Origin: Sediminibacterium sp. TEGAF015
GTDB taxonomy: Bacteria; Bacteroidota; Bacteroidia; Chitinophagales; Chitinophagaceae
Reading direction: 5' to 3'
Assembly (NCBI RefSeq): GCF_025997995.1
Contig: NZ_AP026683.1
Span: 930,501-994,500, forward strand
DNA: 64,000 bases
Shown here: positions 60,762-64,000 of the stretch, one piece after another
How positions within the stretch are numbered: the stretch's first letter is position 1
Layout: every line of letters starts with the position of its first letter
Notes under the pieces: generated by a model
What the model was told of the DNA's origin: nothing
Databases searched by the model: none
The model's input: the letters and a program-made list of their open reading frames with translations, nothing else
Made by a program: the position numbers and the translations under genes

Positions 60762-60768
60762 TCCCCCC
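60752..60768 (+). repeat. C-rich intergenic repeat R6
   Basis: AGCACTTTAATCCCCCC overlaps the stop of the HigA-like frame (TAA) and the end of the converging pseudogene. Confidence 0.45.
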
Positions 60769-61150
60769 TACCCCTCATTCAACAATAATTTACGCAAATA
60801 ATTAATAGCGACCTTTTTCTCCCGATTCTTCCCTACTCGAATTACATCAAGCATAGCAAGAATTTCATACAATCGACTATCCTCTTTTGCGGCTTTTACC
60901 TGATTACTATAAAGTGGCTCTATTGCTTGACCATAATCGCTACCATTAGAATCTGGCAATACTTAGATTTCATTACTAACTATATTGCCCTTAAAATATT
61001 TATGACTGTGACTAGTTGCCATCCCCTTAGTCATTGGACCAGGAGACCGAGGAAATACATAAGGCAAACCATATAGTAAAAACTCGAAAAAGGCATTTCT
61101 AAAGACCTTTCTGCGATTGTGATTAGTAGTGATCCTGATAATTTTACAAT
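60768..61150 (-). pseudogene. Degenerate conserved gene with internal stop and lost 5' end
   Basis: One frame reads RKVFRNAFFEFLLYGLPYVF, PRSPGPMTKGMATSHSH, then NEI-stop, then VLPDSNGSDYGQAIEPLYSN and ends NYLRKLLLNEG. The pattern PYVFP...GxxxGxATxHS and GQAIEPLY recurs in a family of hypothetical proteins with helix-turn-helix N-termini, which I recall without a firm name. The N-terminal part is missing (DNA runs into the SDR stop) and a TAA interrupts the rest near 60964. Confidence 0.6.
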
Positions 61151-61154
61151 TAAT

Positions 61155-61919
61155 TTACTTAGCATTTGCACTAAAGCCCCCATCAACTTTAATTGTTTCC
61201 CCAGTAATATATGAGGAAGTTGGCATTGCTAAATAAGCAACGGCATTGGCTATTTCTTCGGGGGATGCAATTCGATTCATCGGGGTATTAGAAATCACAA
61301 AATCTTGTAACTTTTCATCATGCAATAATGTATTAATCCGGCCGGTAGAAGTGAACCAAGGAGCAACGGAGTTCACCCTTATTTTATAAGGTGCCCATTC
61401 AATTGCTAAGGATTTGGTCAATTGAATTAAAGCAGCTTTTGTAATAGCATAGATACTTCCTGTTCCAACATCTTCAAAGCCTGCAATCGAACTAATATTG
61501 ATAACAACTGCTCCATTTGCTTTTTTCAATGGTTCAAATAAAAGTTGTGTTAAGCGAATTACAGAGAAAAGATTTAAATTAAATATTTGATGAATTTCTT
61601 CTACACTATATTCAATGAATTTTTTTGGAAAATTACCGCCTACATTATTTACTAAAATATCAAGCTTTTCAAGCTGTAATTGTGTAGTTAGTTTTTGATA
61701 ATTATCATAATCTGTTAAATCAGCTGCAACAATCCAAATTTGCTGTCCCTTCTTTTGCCAATGAGCAATATCCAGGTCAATATCGTGCTGATTTCTGGCT
61801 ATGATGACCACACTCGCACCTAATGATAAAAACTCATTAACAATGGCCAATCCTATACCCTTTGTTCCTCCAGTAATTAAGGCAACTTTACCTTGTAAAC
61901 TCCATTTCACTGTAGCCAA
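61155..61919 (-). CDS. SDR-family oxidoreductase (tropinone reductase-like)
   Basis: The 254-residue protein has the NAD(P) motif ITGGTKGIGLAIV, LVNNVGGNF, the catalytic Ser of INISSIAGF and the YAITKAAL Tyr/Lys (near residue 155), and a C-terminal GGFSANAK. Substrate is unknown. It overlaps coaBC by 13 bp in the same direction and so is translated with it, suggesting a link to central metabolism. Confidence 0.88.
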   Translation of the reverse strand: MATVKWSLQGKVALITGGTKGIGLAIVNEFLSLGASVVIIARNQHDIDLDIAHWQKKGQQIWIVAADLTDYDNYQKLTTQLQLEKLDILVNNVGGNFPKKFIEYSVEEIHQIFNLNLFSVIRLTQLLFEPLKKANGAVVINISSIAGFEDVGTGSIYAITKAALIQLTKSLAIEWAPYKIRVNSVAPWFTSTGRINTLLHDEKLQDFVISNTPMNRIASPEEIANAVAYLAMPTSSYITGETIKVDGGFSANAK

Positions 61920-63100
61920 TTTTTAATAATATAATTTGACAATTTTGAAGCAATCTCAATTTTTGATAATGAACTAAATTTTTGTATTTCATCTTTACTG
62001 ATGAAAGATACTTCCATTTGATCTTGATTAAAACAACTATTGGTATCGCTTAAATGATTTAAAACAATTAAATCAGCGTTTTTTTTAGTCAATTTTTCAA
62101 TGGCATTATCAACTGCGTTGTCTGTTTCTAATGCAAATCCAATAACTTTCTGGTGTGGTAATTTCTGCAAACCCAATGTCCCAAGAATATCTTTGGTTTT
62201 GGTAAGATTAATTTGCAGGTCTTGATCCAGCTTTTTAATTTTTTTGTCACTCCTATTTGGAATCGTGTAATCAGCAACTGCAGCGGTAAAAACTGCATAA
62301 TCATAACTTTCTCTAAATTGATTACATGCTGAATACATTTCATCAGCGGTATTCACTTGTATCAAATGAATACCAGTATATTTAGTCTTTATTGCAACTG
62401 GCCCAGAAACCAAGTATACTTCTGCTCCGAGCATATATAAAGATTCTGCTATGGCATATCCCATTTTCCCAGAAGATCGATTGGTAATAACCCTCACAGG
62501 ATCAATTGGCTCTTCAGTTGGGCCCGCAGTTACCAACACTTTTTTCCCAGCTAATATTGATTGTCTTATGAAATTTGATTCAATATAGTTAATCATCTCT
62601 TCTATTTCAGGCAATCTTCCTTTCCCATTTAGGCCACTTGCCAATGAACCAGTACTCGGTTCAACGACTGTATTACCCCTTTGTTGTAATAAAGAAATAT
62701 TATGTTGTGTACTAGGATGAAGCCACATATCCTCATCCATTGACGGAAAAAGGATTACAGGGGCAGGACAACTTAAATAAGTAGCAACCAAAAAATTATC
62801 AGCCAATCCATTCACTAACTTAGAGATGGTTGTACAACTTGCAGGTGCAATAACAAACAGATCAGCCCATCTGCCCAAATGCACATGATTTTGCCATAAA
62901 TCATCTTCAACAAACTCACAATACACTTTGTGCTCAGAAAATGTTGATAAGATCGTTGTGGAAACAAATGCTTTAGCATTGGGCGTAACAATCACTCTTA
63001 CATTTGCACCTTTTTGCTTTAGAACTCTAATAAATTGATACATTTTGTAAGCAGAAATGCTTCCAGTAATCCCCAATAATATCTTTTTATCTAAAAACAT
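61907..63100 (-). CDS. coaBC: Bifunctional phosphopantothenoylcysteine decarboxylase/phosphopantothenate-cysteine ligase
   Basis: The 397-residue protein has a flavodoxin-like CoaC half (KKILLGITGSISAYKMYQF; the LGRWADLFVIAPASCTTISKLVNGLADN block with active-site regions) and a CoaB half (KKVLVTAGPTEEPIDPVRVITNRSSGKMG). It turns phosphopantothenate into 4'-phosphopantetheine. The start at MFLDKKILLG (63100) is preferred: the longer frame from 63157 would overlap the panC region, and a TAAGTTTG -7 box sits just before 63100. It is divergent from panC. Confidence 0.92.
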   Translation of the reverse strand: MFLDKKILLGITGSISAYKMYQFIRVLKQKGANVRVIVTPNAKAFVSTTILSTFSEHKVYCEFVEDDLWQNHVHLGRWADLFVIAPASCTTISKLVNGLADNFLVATYLSCPAPVILFPSMDEDMWLHPSTQHNISLLQQRGNTVVEPSTGSLASGLNGKGRLPEIEEMINYIESNFIRQSILAGKKVLVTAGPTEEPIDPVRVITNRSSGKMGYAIAESLYMLGAEVYLVSGPVAIKTKYTGIHLIQVNTADEMYSACNQFRESYDYAVFTAAVADYTIPNRSDKKIKKLDQDLQINLTKTKDILGTLGLQKLPHQKVIGFALETDNAVDNAIEKLTKKNADLIVLNHLSDTNSCFNQDQMEVSFISKDEIQKFSSLSKIEIASKLSNYIIKNWLQ

Positions 63101-63103
63101 AAT

Positions 63104-63132
63104 CAAACTTAATATTTCTACATTAAAATCAA
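63104..63132 (-). promoter_or_regulatory. coaBC promoter
   Basis: On the minus strand TTG (63130-63132) and TAAGTTTG (63104-63111) are 18 bp apart. The -7 box ends 3 nt before the ATG, supporting the 63100 start and a near-leaderless message. Confidence 0.55.
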
Positions 63133-63162
63133 TGAACTTTACAACCTTATTACACAATATCG

Positions 63163-64000
63163 ATGCAAATTATTAGCACAGCAAATGAATTAGCAAGTTA
63201 TTTAAACACAGTTAAAAATAACGGGAATATTGGTTTTGTCCCAACAATGGGCGCTTTACACGAAGGACATCTTAATTTAATTAGAACATCAAAACAAAAT
63301 GACGACACTACAATTTGCAGTGTATTTGTAAATAAAATTCAATTTACAAATGAGGATGACTTTATTAAATATCCAAGAAATATTGAACAAGACATCAAAT
63401 TATTGGAACAAGTAGGTTGTGACTGCGTATTTATTCCTACACAAGAAGTCGTTTTCCCAATCGACTATAAATATGAAATATTTAATTTAGGTAAAATTGA
63501 ACATATTTTAGAGGGATTGTACAGACCAGGCCACTTTCAGGGGGTTTGCAATGTTGTCAATAGATTTATTGAACTGATTCAACCTAATAAACTTTATTTA
63601 GGGATAAAAGACTTGCAACAATGTAAAGTGATTGAAAAAATGATTCATCTGAAAAAATATGAACCCGCTGTTGAACTGATTTTTTGTGCAACCTCTAGAA
63701 ACGAAAAAGGATTGGCTTTAAGCAGTAGAAACAAAAGATTGAGTAATGATGCAAAGAACAAAGCATTGATTTTAATTGAAATGCTTAAGTCAGCAAAAGA
63801 ACAAATCTTATCTAAGAGCAGTAATCTCGATACAATTAAACAGTTTTGTATAACTACAATCTTAACAAATGGATTTGAGTCAGTTGATTATTTTGAATTT
63901 GCAGATCAACATTTTGAATTAGTAAATGATTCTTCTACTAACCAAAATCCAGTATATATTTTAACTGCCGCTACAATTGAAGGCGTAAGACTGATAGATA
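63163..64000 (+). CDS. panC: Pantothenate synthetase PanC, partial at window end
   Basis: The frame opens at ATG 63163 and runs off the window, giving about 279 residues. The nucleotide motif GFVPTMGALHEGHLNLI, LEGLYRPGHFQGVCNVVNRF and LYLGIKDLQQCKVIEKM match the pantothenate synthetase family, which joins pantoate and beta-alanine using ATP. It is more divergent than usual (GIKDLQQ for GEKDYQQ; CATSRNEKGLALSSRN keeps the SSRN block). It shares its upstream region with coaBC, placing two pathway genes head to head. Confidence 0.92.
   Translation, partial: MQIISTANELASYLNTVKNNGNIGFVPTMGALHEGHLNLIRTSKQNDDTTICSVFVNKIQFTNEDDFIKYPRNIEQDIKLLEQVGCDCVFIPTQEVVFPIDYKYEIFNLGKIEHILEGLYRPGHFQGVCNVVNRFIELIQPNKLYLGIKDLQQCKVIEKMIHLKKYEPAVELIFCATSRNEKGLALSSRNKRLSNDAKNKALILIEMLKSAKEQILSKSSNLDTIKQFCITTILTNGFESVDYFEFADQHFELVNDSSTNQNPVYILTAATIEGVRLID

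Noticed and set aside
57281-60768. Canonical integron attC sites or a CRISPR array
   Set aside because: No GTTRRRY/RYYYAAC core pairs forming imperfect hairpins were seen. Spacing is gene-sized and irregular, not the 60-70 bp of CRISPR repeats and spacers.

Overview
The window looks like a stretch of a Bacteroidota chromosome, probably the Chitinophagales side of the phylum. The reasons are several promoters of the TAnnTTTG type, the domain content (DUF2911, HYC_CC_PP-like, FecA-type TonB receptor, CzcA-CzcC fusion) and a moderately AT-rich composition. The genus cannot be fixed from the sequence alone.

Layout. (1) 1-3192 is core-type: the 3' part of mutS, an LKR/alanine-dehydrogenase-like oxidoreductase, hscB and a tRNA-Leu(CAA) with a terminator. 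(2) 3293-5834 is an IS21-family element, followed by a second copy in the same orientation at 54627-57168. Both carry the same damaged istA. (3) Between them, 5.8-50.3 kb is an almost unbroken heavy-metal island read from the minus strand. It starts with a mercury uptake module without merA (arsR-merTP-GDCCVxC protein). Next are a Zn/Cd/Pb P-type ATPase, a NicO/UreH-like membrane protein and an MgtC-like protein. A first RND system (adaptor plus CzcA-CzcC fusion) is followed by a copper block: PepSY protein, CPH-type ATPase, multicopper oxidase fused to a CopB-like barrel, and a Met-rich DUF2231 protein. A second RND system (czcC-czcB-accessory genes-czcA) lies beyond, then a TonB receptor on the plus strand. 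A loose set follows: a putative nuclease, a desaturase-DUF2147 fusion and a broken AraC regulator. The last block is a Cus-type copper/silver system with two adaptors, a second multicopper oxidase, a CusA split in two and a five-module metal-binding protein. (4) 50.9-54.6 kb is accessory DNA, including a cyclodeaminase-like/ImmA-IrrE fusion and a GNAT gene cut by IS copy 2. (5) 57.2-61.1 kb is a run of very small genes, toxin-antitoxin pieces and pseudogenes punctuated by an oriented C-rich repeat, resembling a cassette array. (6) 61.1-64 kb returns to core genes: an SDR, coaBC and the start of panC.

Function. The island handles Hg, Zn/Cd/Co-type cations and Cu/Ag at every level. P-type ATPases pump across the inner membrane, three tripartite RND systems export from the periplasm, two multicopper oxidases oxidise Cu(I), and many secreted Met-, His- and Cys-rich proteins bind metal. 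Thirteen copies of one small Cys-rich heavy-metal-binding module (CPMH...CPxCGM) are spread over six proteins. Only one intact regulator (ArsR) is encoded with the metal genes, and it has a clear operator-promoter.

The most notable points are the fused cyclodeaminase/ImmA protein, the split CusA that keeps all three copper-ligand methionines, the Met-repeat DUF2231 protein, the oriented C-rich repeats between small genes, several promoters placed 3-4 nt before start codons (suggesting leaderless mRNAs), and the paired IS21 copies with a shared defect.
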